This document shows positions 38,963 to 46,259 of a DNA stretch of 64,000 nucleotides, piece after piece. Numbering within the stretch: position 1 is the stretch's first letter; the number at the start of each line of letters is the position of its first letter. A model generated the notes under the pieces. The model made no database searches. It saw only the letters and a program-made list of their open reading frames with translations, and was not told the DNA's origin. The translations under genes were made by a program, and so were the position numbers. The stretch comes from Hydrogenophaga palleronii NBRC 102513. GTDB lineage: Bacteria > Pseudomonadota > Gammaproteobacteria > Burkholderiales > Burkholderiaceae_C. Location of the stretch: contig NZ_BCTJ01000014.1 of the NCBI RefSeq assembly GCF_001571225.1, positions 1 to 64,000 on the forward strand, given 5' to 3'.

Positions 38963-39934
38963 TCAGTTGGCGACTTGCAGGCCGGCGGCTTTCACCAGCG
39001 CGGCGTTGCTCTTGATTTCTTCCTTGATGTAGGCGTCGAACTGCTCGGGCTTGAGCGTCCAGGCGTCGGCGCCCAGCTTCAGGAAACGTTCTTTCACCTC
39101 CGGCGTGGCCAGGGCCTTCACCACTTCGTCGTGCAGGCGGTTGACGATGTCGCGTGGCGTTTTGGCGGGCGCCATCATGCCGATCCAGAAGTTGAATTCG
39201 GAGCCAGGCACGCCGGCTTCGGCGGTGGTGGGCACGTCGGGCAGGGCGCTGGCGCGGCGCGGCGAACCCACGGCCAGGGCAAGCAGGCTGCCGTCCTTGA
39301 TCTGGCCGATCACCGGCGAGATCGGCGAGAAGTAGTAGTCCACACGGCCGGACAGCACTTCGGTGATGGCTTCGGCTGAACCCTTGAACGGAATGTTCAC
39401 CGCGTCGATCTGCGCCGCCATCTTGAACTTCTCGGCATTCAGGTGGGTGGCGCTGCCCTGGCCGGCGGAGGCGAAGTTCATCTTGCCCGGGTTGGCCTTG
39501 GCGCTGGCCACCAGGGCCGGCAGCGTCTTGATGTTCTTGCTCGGCGCGATCACCAGCACGTTGGGCGTGGAAGAGATCGGCGTGATGCCGGCGAAATCGT
39601 TGATGGTGTCGAACGACAGCTTGGCAAAGGTGGACGGGCTCACCGTGTGCGAAGACGAGTGAATCATGATCGTGTAGCCGTCCGGCGCGGACGTGGCCAC
39701 CGCCGCCTGGCCGATGGTGCCGCTGGCACCACCGCGGTTGTCCACCACCAACGTCTGGCCCATGCTCTGGCCCATCTTGTCGGCGATGGCGCGGGCAATG
39801 ATGTCCGTGGTGCTGCCGGCCGCAAACGGCACGATCACGCGGATCGGCTTGTTCGGGTAGGCCTGCTGGGCGGTGGCGGGCAGGGTGGTGGCCAAGGCGA
39901 GAACGGCCAGGGCGGTGGCTTGGATCAGTTTCAT
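38963..39934 (-). CDS. tripartite tricarboxylate transporter substrate-binding protein (Bug family)
   Basis: A 323-residue periplasmic binding protein with signal peptide MKLIQATALAVLALATTLPATAQQ. Signature YPNKPIRVIVPFAAGSTTDIIAR and the DNRGGASGTIGQAAVA loop are typical. ATG 39934 is selected by GGAG 9 nt upstream. It has no membrane partner next to it, so it may share the TctA/TctB pair encoded at 42412-44465. Its promoter region carries two TetR-type operators. Confidence 0.93.
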   Translation of the reverse strand: MKLIQATALAVLALATTLPATAQQAYPNKPIRVIVPFAAGSTTDIIARAIADKMGQSMGQTLVVDNRGGASGTIGQAAVATSAPDGYTIMIHSSSHTVSPSTFAKLSFDTINDFAGITPISSTPNVLVIAPSKNIKTLPALVASAKANPGKMNFASAGQGSATHLNAEKFKMAAQIDAVNIPFKGSAEAITEVLSGRVDYYFSPISPVIGQIKDGSLLALAVGSPRRASALPDVPTTAEAGVPGSEFNFWIGMMAPAKTPRDIVNRLHDEVVKALATPEVKERFLKLGADAWTLKPEQFDAYIKEEIKSNAALVKAAGLQVAN

Positions 39935-39969
39935 GCTTGTCTCCATAGATGTTGTGTTTTGCCTGATTA

Positions 39970-39987
39970 ATTCACTATTCGGTGAAT
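39970..39987. promoter_or_regulatory. TetR-type operator A
   Basis: ATTCAC-tattcg-GTGAAT, a perfect 6+6 inverted repeat immediately downstream of the -10 box at 39995-40000 and overlapping the expected transcription start of the Bug operon, which is where a repressor would act. The same repeat occurs at 45516-45533, with near-copies at 40171 and 46234. Confidence 0.7.
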
Positions 39988-39994
39988 AGTGCAA

Positions 39995-40024
39995 ATTATA
40001 GAAGTGACCTGAATCGGCGCGCAA
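39995..40024 (-). promoter_or_regulatory. sigma-70 promoter of the Bug-Gfo/Idh-DUF993-epimerase operon
   Basis: On the minus strand TTGCGC (40024-40019), an 18-bp spacer and a perfect TATAAT (40000-39995) precede the Bug gene by about 60 nt. Operator A lies just downstream. Confidence 0.65.
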
Positions 40025-40170
40025 CCGGAAATTTCCAGAGCGAATCCGGGGACTTACCCTAGGGATTGGCACTGGTGATTTGCCATGTGGTGCGCGTACG
40101 CCTGCGCACTGCCGGCGGTGCATCTGCGTGCATGGGTCCGTGCATCCGTTTCGCCCGTTTCGTCGCCTGA

Positions 40171-40188
40171 ATTAACCGTTTGGTGAGT
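40171..40188. promoter_or_regulatory. TetR-type operator C (imperfect)
   Basis: ATTAAC-cgtttg-GTGAGT matches the ATTCAC-N6-GTGAAT operator at 10 of 12 arm positions. It lies in the same gap as operator A, 201 bp upstream of it, possibly allowing DNA looping. The rest of the 295-bp gap (39935-40229) shows no gene. Confidence 0.45.
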
Positions 40189-40229
40189 TTGTGCGCCGTG
40201 CACCCCCGGCCCGGGCCAGCGATGCCGGC

Positions 40230-41588
40230 TCAGGCGAGTGGCTGCAGGTCGCGCCACAAGGGGGCCGCCGCCCGTGCAAAGCCGGGCACGTGCAGCGACT
40301 GCAGATCGAGCTGGCCGCCGTGCACCGCCAGGTGCACGCGCCCGTTGGCCGAGGTGTCGTACAGGCCGGGGTGGGCTTGGGCAAACGCCTGCGCCTCTTC
40401 CGCCGGCGCGGTGCCGAAACCGTCCACGTAGTGGTGCCCGTTGCGCTCGATGTGGTGCACGCCCAGGCTGGCGGCGAGCAGCGTGTCCTGCTGCACCGCC
40501 AGGCCGGCCTGGCAGGTCAGGTCTTCGCCGGAGAGCAGCAGGCGCGGGTCTTGCGCGATGCGGTGGGCATTGGCCAGCGAACGGTAGATGCCCTTGCAGG
40601 CCTTGCTGGAGATGCCGCTGTAGCCCAGGGCCAGGCCTTCTTCGAGCGCGCCGGCGTGGTCGTCGGACTCGTCGAGGATCACCGGTACACCGATGCCGAG
40701 CGAGGCGATGGATTCGCGCAGCGCCACCGCGCGCGCCAGCGGCTGCTCCAGCAGCAGCGTGCGGCGCAGCATGTCGGTCAGCTCGGGCGTGGTGCGCAGC
40801 GCGTGCCAGAAGCGGCCCAGGCCGGTGGCGTCGCTGAAGGTTTCGTTGCCGTCGAGCGTGACGCGGTAGTCACCACCCAGGCGTTGCAGCACTTCGGCGA
40901 TGCGTGTGAGGCGTTCCACGTCGGCCTCCAGCTGGCCACATAGCTTGAGCTTGAAGTGGTGCAGGCCGTGGCGGCGGATGGCGGCTTCCAGCGTGGCGGG
41001 CAGGCCGTCTTGCGGGTCAGTGCCGGGGTCGCTTTCCACCAGCCGGTCGGCCAGGCCCACGGTGTGGCGCAGCACCACGTGGCTGGCGCGCACCGGCTCC
41101 AGCCGCGGGCTCCAGGGGTCGCCCAGCGCACCGGCGCGCAGGCCGTCCACCCAGCTCAGGTTGGCCGCGCGCAGCGCCGCGTCGGCCAGCGCCTTGTCGA
41201 GCAGGGCCGGGCCGAACTGCGCCGCCAGGGGCGGCAGGCCACGCGCCAGCGACACCGCCAGCGCCGCTTCGCTGGCGGCCTGCGACAAGGCATGCGGGCT
41301 CATCGGCTCGCGCGTGTCGAGCACGGCGGCGCAGGCATTGCGCACCGACTCGCGCAGCTGTTCAAAATTCTGTTCGTGCGTGAGCGCCGGGTTTTTGTCG
41401 AACCACTTGGGCACCATCAGTTCGGCGCTTGCGCCTTCCACGTGCTGGCCGTTCACCTCGGCGATCACGCGCACAAAGGCCTGCGGGCATTGGGTGACGG
41501 TGGCGGCACCGAAACGGAACGGCAGGCGCAGGGTGACGTGGCGCTGGTACAGCTGCACCTCGTGCACACGCAGGCTCACGGCGGTCAT
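40230..41588 (-). CDS. enolase-superfamily dehydratase/cycloisomerase
   Basis: A 452-residue protein of the mandelate racemase/muconate lactonizing enzyme group. The N-terminal capping domain is followed by the barrel with HHFKLKLCG (K-x-K-type base), VTLDGNET and VPVILDESDDH (metal ligands), and GISSKACKG. This suggests proton abstraction next to a carboxylate, e.g. sugar-acid dehydration or lactone isomerisation; specificity unknown. Last gene of the TctC-TctB-TctA-isomerase operon, with 4-base overlap to the isomerase gene. Confidence 0.87.
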   Translation of the reverse strand: MTAVSLRVHEVQLYQRHVTLRLPFRFGAATVTQCPQAFVRVIAEVNGQHVEGASAELMVPKWFDKNPALTHEQNFEQLRESVRNACAAVLDTREPMSPHALSQAASEAALAVSLARGLPPLAAQFGPALLDKALADAALRAANLSWVDGLRAGALGDPWSPRLEPVRASHVVLRHTVGLADRLVESDPGTDPQDGLPATLEAAIRRHGLHHFKLKLCGQLEADVERLTRIAEVLQRLGGDYRVTLDGNETFSDATGLGRFWHALRTTPELTDMLRRTLLLEQPLARAVALRESIASLGIGVPVILDESDDHAGALEEGLALGYSGISSKACKGIYRSLANAHRIAQDPRLLLSGEDLTCQAGLAVQQDTLLAASLGVHHIERNGHHYVDGFGTAPAEEAQAFAQAHPGLYDTSANGRVHLAVHGGQLDLQSLHVPGFARAAAPLWRDLQPLA

Positions 41589-42415
41589 GAAAGCTCCCCC
41601 CAGATCTCGAACACATGGTCGGCCGAGGCGCGGGCACAGCCGGGGCCGTCGGGCTGGTAGTCAAAGGGCTCCACGGCGACCCAGCCGCTGTAGTCCAGGT
41701 CTTTCAAGGCCTGCAGCACCGGGCGCTGGTCGGTATCGCCCTGGCCAGGGCCGCGGCGGTTCCTGTCGTTCAGCTGCACGTGCGCGATGTGGCCGCTGTC
41801 GAGGAAGCGCCGCAGTACCTCGTGCACCGGCTCGCTCTCGCTGTGCGAGGCCGCGCTGACGTCGAGCATGGTGCGCACGGCCGGCGAGCCGATGCGGTCG
41901 ACCATGGCCGCGGCCTCGGCCACGGTGTTGAGCAGCGGGGTTTCGAAACGGCCCAGCGGTTCGATGCAGTAGACGACGCCCGCCGCCTGTGCGTGCGGCG
42001 CCAACTCGGCCATGGCGGCTTCAAAACGCGCGCTGGCGTCGGCCAGGCTTTGCCCTTCTGAGGGTGAACGCTGTCTGGGCGAGCCGTGCACCAGCACGCG
42101 CGCGCCGCAGGCGGCGGTGAAGTCGATCAGGCGGCGCAACAGGTCCAGCGTGCGCTGGCGTTGCGCCGCGTCGTGGCCCACCAGCGAGAGGCCCTCGGGC
42201 TTGACCAGCAGCCAGTGCAGGCTGGAGATCGCCAGGCCTTCGGTGTGCGCGGTGGCACGCAGGCGGCGGGCGGCGGCGCAGTCGAGGGTTTCGGGCTGCT
42301 CGGTCAGGGTGAAGGGCGCCACCTCCAGTGCGCCGTAACCCATGCGCGCGGCGGCCGCGCATTGCGAGGCCAGCGGCAGCGGCAGCAGCACCTCGTTGCA
42401 GAGCGAGAGTTTCAT
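41585..42415 (-). CDS. sugar phosphate isomerase/epimerase family protein
   Basis: A 276-residue TIM barrel related to hydroxypyruvate isomerases and xylose-isomerase-like proteins. It shows the early MGYGALEVAPF segment, CIEPLGRFETPLLNTV (metal glutamate), MLDVSAAS and HVQLNDRNRRGPGQGD, ending with WVAVEPFDYQPDGPG. It overlaps both neighbours by 4 bases (enolase-superfamily gene and TctA), so it is co-translated with the transporter. Confidence 0.87.
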   Translation of the reverse strand: MKLSLCNEVLLPLPLASQCAAAARMGYGALEVAPFTLTEQPETLDCAAARRLRATAHTEGLAISSLHWLLVKPEGLSLVGHDAAQRQRTLDLLRRLIDFTAACGARVLVHGSPRQRSPSEGQSLADASARFEAAMAELAPHAQAAGVVYCIEPLGRFETPLLNTVAEAAAMVDRIGSPAVRTMLDVSAASHSESEPVHEVLRRFLDSGHIAHVQLNDRNRRGPGQGDTDQRPVLQALKDLDYSGWVAVEPFDYQPDGPGCARASADHVFEIWGELS

Positions 42416-43911
42416 GCCGGTGCCCGCGCGCCGGCGCGGCGGCCGTACAGCGACCAGAGCTTCCAGGCGATGGTGACGAAGATCAGCGCGGCCACCGAGC
42501 CGGCGATGGGGCGCGTGAAGAAGGGCGAGAGATCGCCGTCGGAGAGGATCAGCGCGCGGCGCAGGTTCTTCTCCAGCAGGTCGCCGAGTACGATGCCCAG
42601 CACCAGCGGCGCCATGGGGTAGCCGTAGTTGCGCAGGAAGAAGCCGATCAGGCCGAAGGCCAGCATCACGTACACGTCGAACAGGCGCCCGGCGATGGCG
42701 AAGCTGCCGACGGTGCAGAGCACGAAGACGATGGGCGTGATCAGGTGCTGCGGCACACGCAGCACCTGCACCAGCGCCTTGGTGAGCACCAGGCCGAAGA
42801 TCAGGATGCCGATGGTGGCGAACAGCATCATGGTCACCACGTCGTACACGAAGCTGGGGTTCTCCACCATGATCAGCGGGCCGGGTTTAACACCGTGGAT
42901 GATCATCGCGGCCATCAGCACGGCGGCGGGTGCCGAGCCGGGAATGGCCAGCGTGAGCACCGGGATGACGGCGCCGGGCACGCAGGCGTTGTCGCCGGTT
43001 TCGGCGGCCATCAGGCCTTCCACAGAGCCCTTGCCGAACTTCTCTTTTTCCTTGCTGGCGCGTTTGGCGGCGGCGTAGGACGACCAGGCCGCCACGTCCT
43101 CGCCCACGCCAGGCACGATGCCGACACCGGTGCCGATGAGGCCCGAGCGCAGGATGGTGCGCCAGTACTGCAGCACGTCGCGCACGCGGGGAATCACCGT
43201 GTCGAAGGCGCTGATCTTCACCGCGGCCTGCCGCTCGCGCATGGCGGTGAGCAGTTCGGCGAAACCGAAAGCGCCCACCAGCGCCGGCACCAGCTGGATG
43301 CCGCCTGCCAGATCACGCATGCCCCACGAGAAACGCTCGTAGCCGTATTGCGGTTCCTGCCCGATGGTGGCGATGAACAGGCCGGCGATGCCCGCGATCC
43401 AGCCCTTGAGCGGATCGTCTCCGGTGAGCGTGCCGGCGATGATGACGCCGAAGAACGCGAGCCAGAAGAACTCGTAGGCGCCGAACCGCAGCGCCATGTT
43501 GCCCAGCACCGGCGTGAGCGTGGCGAGGAAGAACATGCCGATCAGCGTGCCCATCACCGAGCCGGTGGTGGCGATGCCCATGGCCCGGCCCGCCAGGCCC
43601 TGGCGCGCGAGCGCGTAGCCATCGAGGCAGGAGGCGGCCGAGGCCGGCGTGCCCGGGATGTTGAGCAGGATGGCCGAGCGTGAACCGCCGTAGATGCAGC
43701 CGACGTAGGTGCAGATCAGGATCAGCAGCGCCTGGCTGGGCGGCAGCTTGAGCGTGAGCGTGGTCATCAGCGCCAGCGACATGGTGGCGGTGAGGCCGGG
43801 CAGGGCGCCCATCACCACACCGATCAGCGAGGCCAGCAGGGCATAGGCAATCGTCTCGGGCGCACTGAAGCGCGCGATGGATTGCCCGAACATGATCAGA
43901 CCGTCAAACAT
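42412..43911 (-). CDS. tctA: tripartite tricarboxylate transporter, large membrane subunit
   Basis: A 499-residue permease with about 11-12 helices. TctA motifs: VMGALPGLTATMSLALM near the N-terminus, YVGCIYGGSRSAILLNIPG and ASCLDGYALARQG, and the repeat-2 match GTGVGIVPGVGEDVAAW. It transports a carboxylate delivered by TctC, driven by the ion gradient. Operon order TctC-TctB-TctA on the minus strand. Confidence 0.95.
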   Translation of the reverse strand: MFDGLIMFGQSIARFSAPETIAYALLASLIGVVMGALPGLTATMSLALMTTLTLKLPPSQALLILICTYVGCIYGGSRSAILLNIPGTPASAASCLDGYALARQGLAGRAMGIATTGSVMGTLIGMFFLATLTPVLGNMALRFGAYEFFWLAFFGVIIAGTLTGDDPLKGWIAGIAGLFIATIGQEPQYGYERFSWGMRDLAGGIQLVPALVGAFGFAELLTAMRERQAAVKISAFDTVIPRVRDVLQYWRTILRSGLIGTGVGIVPGVGEDVAAWSSYAAAKRASKEKEKFGKGSVEGLMAAETGDNACVPGAVIPVLTLAIPGSAPAAVLMAAMIIHGVKPGPLIMVENPSFVYDVVTMMLFATIGILIFGLVLTKALVQVLRVPQHLITPIVFVLCTVGSFAIAGRLFDVYVMLAFGLIGFFLRNYGYPMAPLVLGIVLGDLLEKNLRRALILSDGDLSPFFTRPIAGSVAALIFVTIAWKLWSLYGRRAGARAPA

Positions 43912-43964
43912 GGTGTTCTTGTGGTTTCAATGGTGCTTCGAGCGAGCAAGCGAGCGGGCGTGCT

Positions 43965-44465
43965 TCATGGAAGCCGGACCAGGAAGACCTGCTCGAACAC
44001 CAGCGTGACCACCGCCGAGGTGAGCACGCCGGCCAGCACGGCCACGGTGGCGCGGCGCAGCGGCTTGGAGCCGGAGGGCGCGAAGACCGCCACGAAGGTC
44101 GCGACGAACAGCGCGGTGACGAGCCAGAACGGCGCGCGCCCGATCAGCAGGCCGGCGTAGGCCAGCGCGAGCAGCATCGTGATGACGATGCGTCGGTTCA
44201 GCAGCGGCGTGGCGGGTTCCAGCTCGGTCGCAGCGCCGGCTTCGTTGCCGCGCCGTGCCCAGCCGCGCAGCATCAGCACCACACCCAGCAGCGCGACCAG
44301 GCCGCCGATCATGCCGGGCACGAAGCCCGGCATCGTGTAAAGCTCCGCGCCCATCGATTCGTAACGGTCCATGCGGACGGAGCCGATCACGATTGCCAGG
44401 CCGAACACAACCCAGCCCGCTCCACCGACGATGTCGGAGCGGGCGGTTTTTCCACCCTCGCTCAT
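43965..44465 (-). CDS. tctB: tripartite tricarboxylate transporter, small membrane subunit
   Basis: A 166-residue protein with four predicted membrane helices (GAGWVVFGLAIVIGSVRMD first; PGFVPGMIGGLVALLGVVLML second), typical of TctB. It lies between TctC (21-nt gap) and TctA (53-nt gap). Confidence 0.88.
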   Translation of the reverse strand: MSEGGKTARSDIVGGAGWVVFGLAIVIGSVRMDRYESMGAELYTMPGFVPGMIGGLVALLGVVLMLRGWARRGNEAGAATELEPATPLLNRRIVITMLLALAYAGLLIGRAPFWLVTALFVATFVAVFAPSGSKPLRRATVAVLAGVLTSAVVTLVFEQVFLVRLP

Positions 44466-44486
44466 GTTGTTGGGTTCCGCGCGGGT

Positions 44487-45494
44487 TCAGGGCTTGGGAA
44501 TGCCCACGGTGTCGGGCGACACCTTGGCCTTGCCGGCGGCCTGCTGCGTCCAGGCGTAGGACTGGATGGCCGGGAACACCGCCTTCTGCGCGTCTTCACC
44601 CGCGATCGGCGCGAACATCGCGCCGCGCGACTGCGCGTACTTCTTCAGCGCCTCGCTCTTCACCATTTCGGTGGACCAGATCTTGTTGAGCGTCTGCGCC
44701 ACTTCGGGCGGCGCGGCCTTGGGCACGAAGATGCCGAAGTAGTTGATCGGGTCCTTGAAGCCCGGGATGAACTGCGACAGCGGCGGGATGGTGCCGAAGC
44801 CTTCGATCTCGATCGACTTGTCGCCCACCACCGCCAGCGGGCGGATGCGCTTGGCGCGGATCATGTCGGTCTGTTCGGCCGCGAGCTGCGTGGTCACCTC
44901 CGTTTCGCCGGAGGCGGCGGCCACGGCGGCGGGTGCGCCACCGTCGTAGGTGACGTGCTTGTAGGTCACGCCGGCCGCGCGCGCGATGGCCTCGATGGCC
45001 GAGTGCCCGCTGGAGTTCACGCCCGCGGTGGCCACCGACACCGAGCCCGGCTTGGCCTTCATGGCCGCCAGCAGCTCGTTCATGTTCTTGTACGGCGCGT
45101 CGGCATTGACGCCGACCACCGCGATGTGCGCCACGTTGAGGTACAGGTTCCAGTCGGTGGCCGAGGTGTCGAGCATGCCCAGCACCTTGTAGGTGCCCAG
45201 GTCCTTGGCGCCGCCGGCGGTCCAGGTGTAGCCGTCGGCCGGTGCGGCCATCGCGTTCTTGGTGCCCACCGAGCCCGAGGCGCCGGGCTGGTTCATCACC
45301 ACGATCTTCTGGCCCAGGTGTTTTTCCAGTTCGGCGGCGGTCACGCGCGTCACCTGGTCGGTGGAGCCACCTGGTGCCCAGGGCACGATCAGGGTGATCG
45401 GTCGGTCCGGTTTCCACTGCGCCAGTGCAGCCGCCGAGGCGGTGGCGAGCAGGGCGGTGATCAACAGATGACGAAGGGGCAGTGCGGTCTTCAT
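44487..45494 (-). CDS. tctC: tripartite tricarboxylate transporter, substrate-binding protein
   Basis: A 335-residue periplasmic Bug protein with a signal peptide ending ATASAAALA. Segments: KPDRPITLIVPWAPGGSTDQVTR, VVMNQPGASGSVGTKNAMAA and GVNSSGHSAIEAIARAAGV. It captures the operon's substrate for TctAB. ATG 45494 has GGAG upstream. It is the first gene of operon 1, whose promoter overlaps operator B. Confidence 0.94.
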   Translation of the reverse strand: MKTALPLRHLLITALLATASAAALAQWKPDRPITLIVPWAPGGSTDQVTRVTAAELEKHLGQKIVVMNQPGASGSVGTKNAMAAPADGYTWTAGGAKDLGTYKVLGMLDTSATDWNLYLNVAHIAVVGVNADAPYKNMNELLAAMKAKPGSVSVATAGVNSSGHSAIEAIARAAGVTYKHVTYDGGAPAAVAAASGETEVTTQLAAEQTDMIRAKRIRPLAVVGDKSIEIEGFGTIPPLSQFIPGFKDPINYFGIFVPKAAPPEVAQTLNKIWSTEMVKSEALKKYAQSRGAMFAPIAGEDAQKAVFPAIQSYAWTQQAAGKAKVSPDTVGIPKP

Positions 45495-45515
45495 GTCTTG
45501 TCTCCAGAGGTTTTA

Positions 45516-45533
45516 ATTCACCGAGCAGTGAAT
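45516..45533. promoter_or_regulatory. TetR-type operator B
   Basis: ATTCAC-cgagca-GTGAAT, perfect 6+6 inverted repeat, overlapping the -10 box of the tctC promoter by two bases. The flanks TTA-repeat-A are shared with operator A. Its position is ideal for repression. Confidence 0.75.
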
Positions 45534-45560
45534 ACTAAAAACCACCTCCTGCACCGTCAA
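45532..45560 (-). promoter_or_regulatory. sigma-70 promoter of the tctCBA operon
   Basis: On the minus strand TTGACG (45560-45555), a 17-bp spacer and TAGTAT (45537-45532), about 40 nt before the tctC start codon. Confidence 0.7.
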
Positions 45561-45573
45561 GCGGCCCGCCGCC

Positions 45574-46224
45574 TCAGTTGATCAGGACATACCCTAGGAT
45601 CACGTCGCACATGTGCGAGAGCCGTTCGTTGTGTGCTTTGGGCGTCATGAGATCGCGCCCGAAGATCGCCGAAAGCGTGTGGTTGTTGGAGAGGTAGAAG
45701 TAGGACAGACCGGCAATCGAGACGTAGAGCTGCACCGGATCGACGCCACTGCGGAAGCTGCCTTCGGCGCGGCCGCGGTCGAGCACTTCGCTGAGCATGG
45801 CGATCAGTGGCGAGTTGAGCGCACGCGCTCGCTCGGACTCTTGCAGGTGCCGCGCGCGGTGCAGGTTGGCGCTGTTGAGCAGCGTCATGAACTCGGGGTG
45901 TTCGAGGTAGTAGCTCCAGGTGAATTCAACCAGCCGGCGCAGGGCGGTGGCGGGCTTCAGGTCGAGCAGCTTGAGCTCGTGTTCGGCCTCGCGGATGTCG
46001 CGGTAGGCCTGCTCCAGCACGGCCTGGAACAGGCGCTCCTTATCCTCGAAGTAGTAGTAGATGAGGCGCTTGTTCAGGCCCGCTCGCTCGGCGATGCGGT
46101 CCATGCGCGCGCCGCCCAGACCATGCTCCGAGAACTCGTCGCGTGCCGCGTTCAGGATGGTATTCTGGGATCGGTCGGCGTCGCGCAGGCGCTCTTCCAG
46201 GACCGGTGTGGCTGAAGTACTCAT
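45574..46224 (-). CDS. TetR/AcrR family transcriptional regulator
   Basis: A 216-residue regulator. The N-terminal helix-turn-helix reads GARMDRIAERAGLNKRLIYYYFEDK (shown in part: IAERAGLNKRLIYYYF), about residues 35-60, and the helical C-terminal ligand domain includes EHPEFMTLLNSANL. ATG 46224 is preferred over a TTG at 46242, which would lie inside operator D. It sits between the tctCBA operon and a divergent TPP enzyme; inverted repeats in all three surrounding regulatory gaps suggest it represses both operons, the TPP gene and itself. Confidence 0.92.
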   Translation of the reverse strand: MSTSATPVLEERLRDADRSQNTILNAARDEFSEHGLGGARMDRIAERAGLNKRLIYYYFEDKERLFQAVLEQAYRDIREAEHELKLLDLKPATALRRLVEFTWSYYLEHPEFMTLLNSANLHRARHLQESERARALNSPLIAMLSEVLDRGRAEGSFRSGVDPVQLYVSIAGLSYFYLSNNHTLSAIFGRDLMTPKAHNERLSHMCDVILGYVLIN

Positions 46225-46233
46225 GCCGCGATA

Positions 46234-46251
46234 ATTCTCCAATTGGTTAAT
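46234..46251. promoter_or_regulatory. TetR-type operator D (imperfect)
   Basis: ATTCTC-caattg-GTTAAT, 10 of 12 arm positions matching operators A and B, fills the 35-bp gap between the divergent tetR and TPP-enzyme starts. A -10-like GATAAT (46230-46235) for the TPP gene overlaps it. Confidence 0.6.
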
Positions 46252-46259
46252 AAAGTCAA

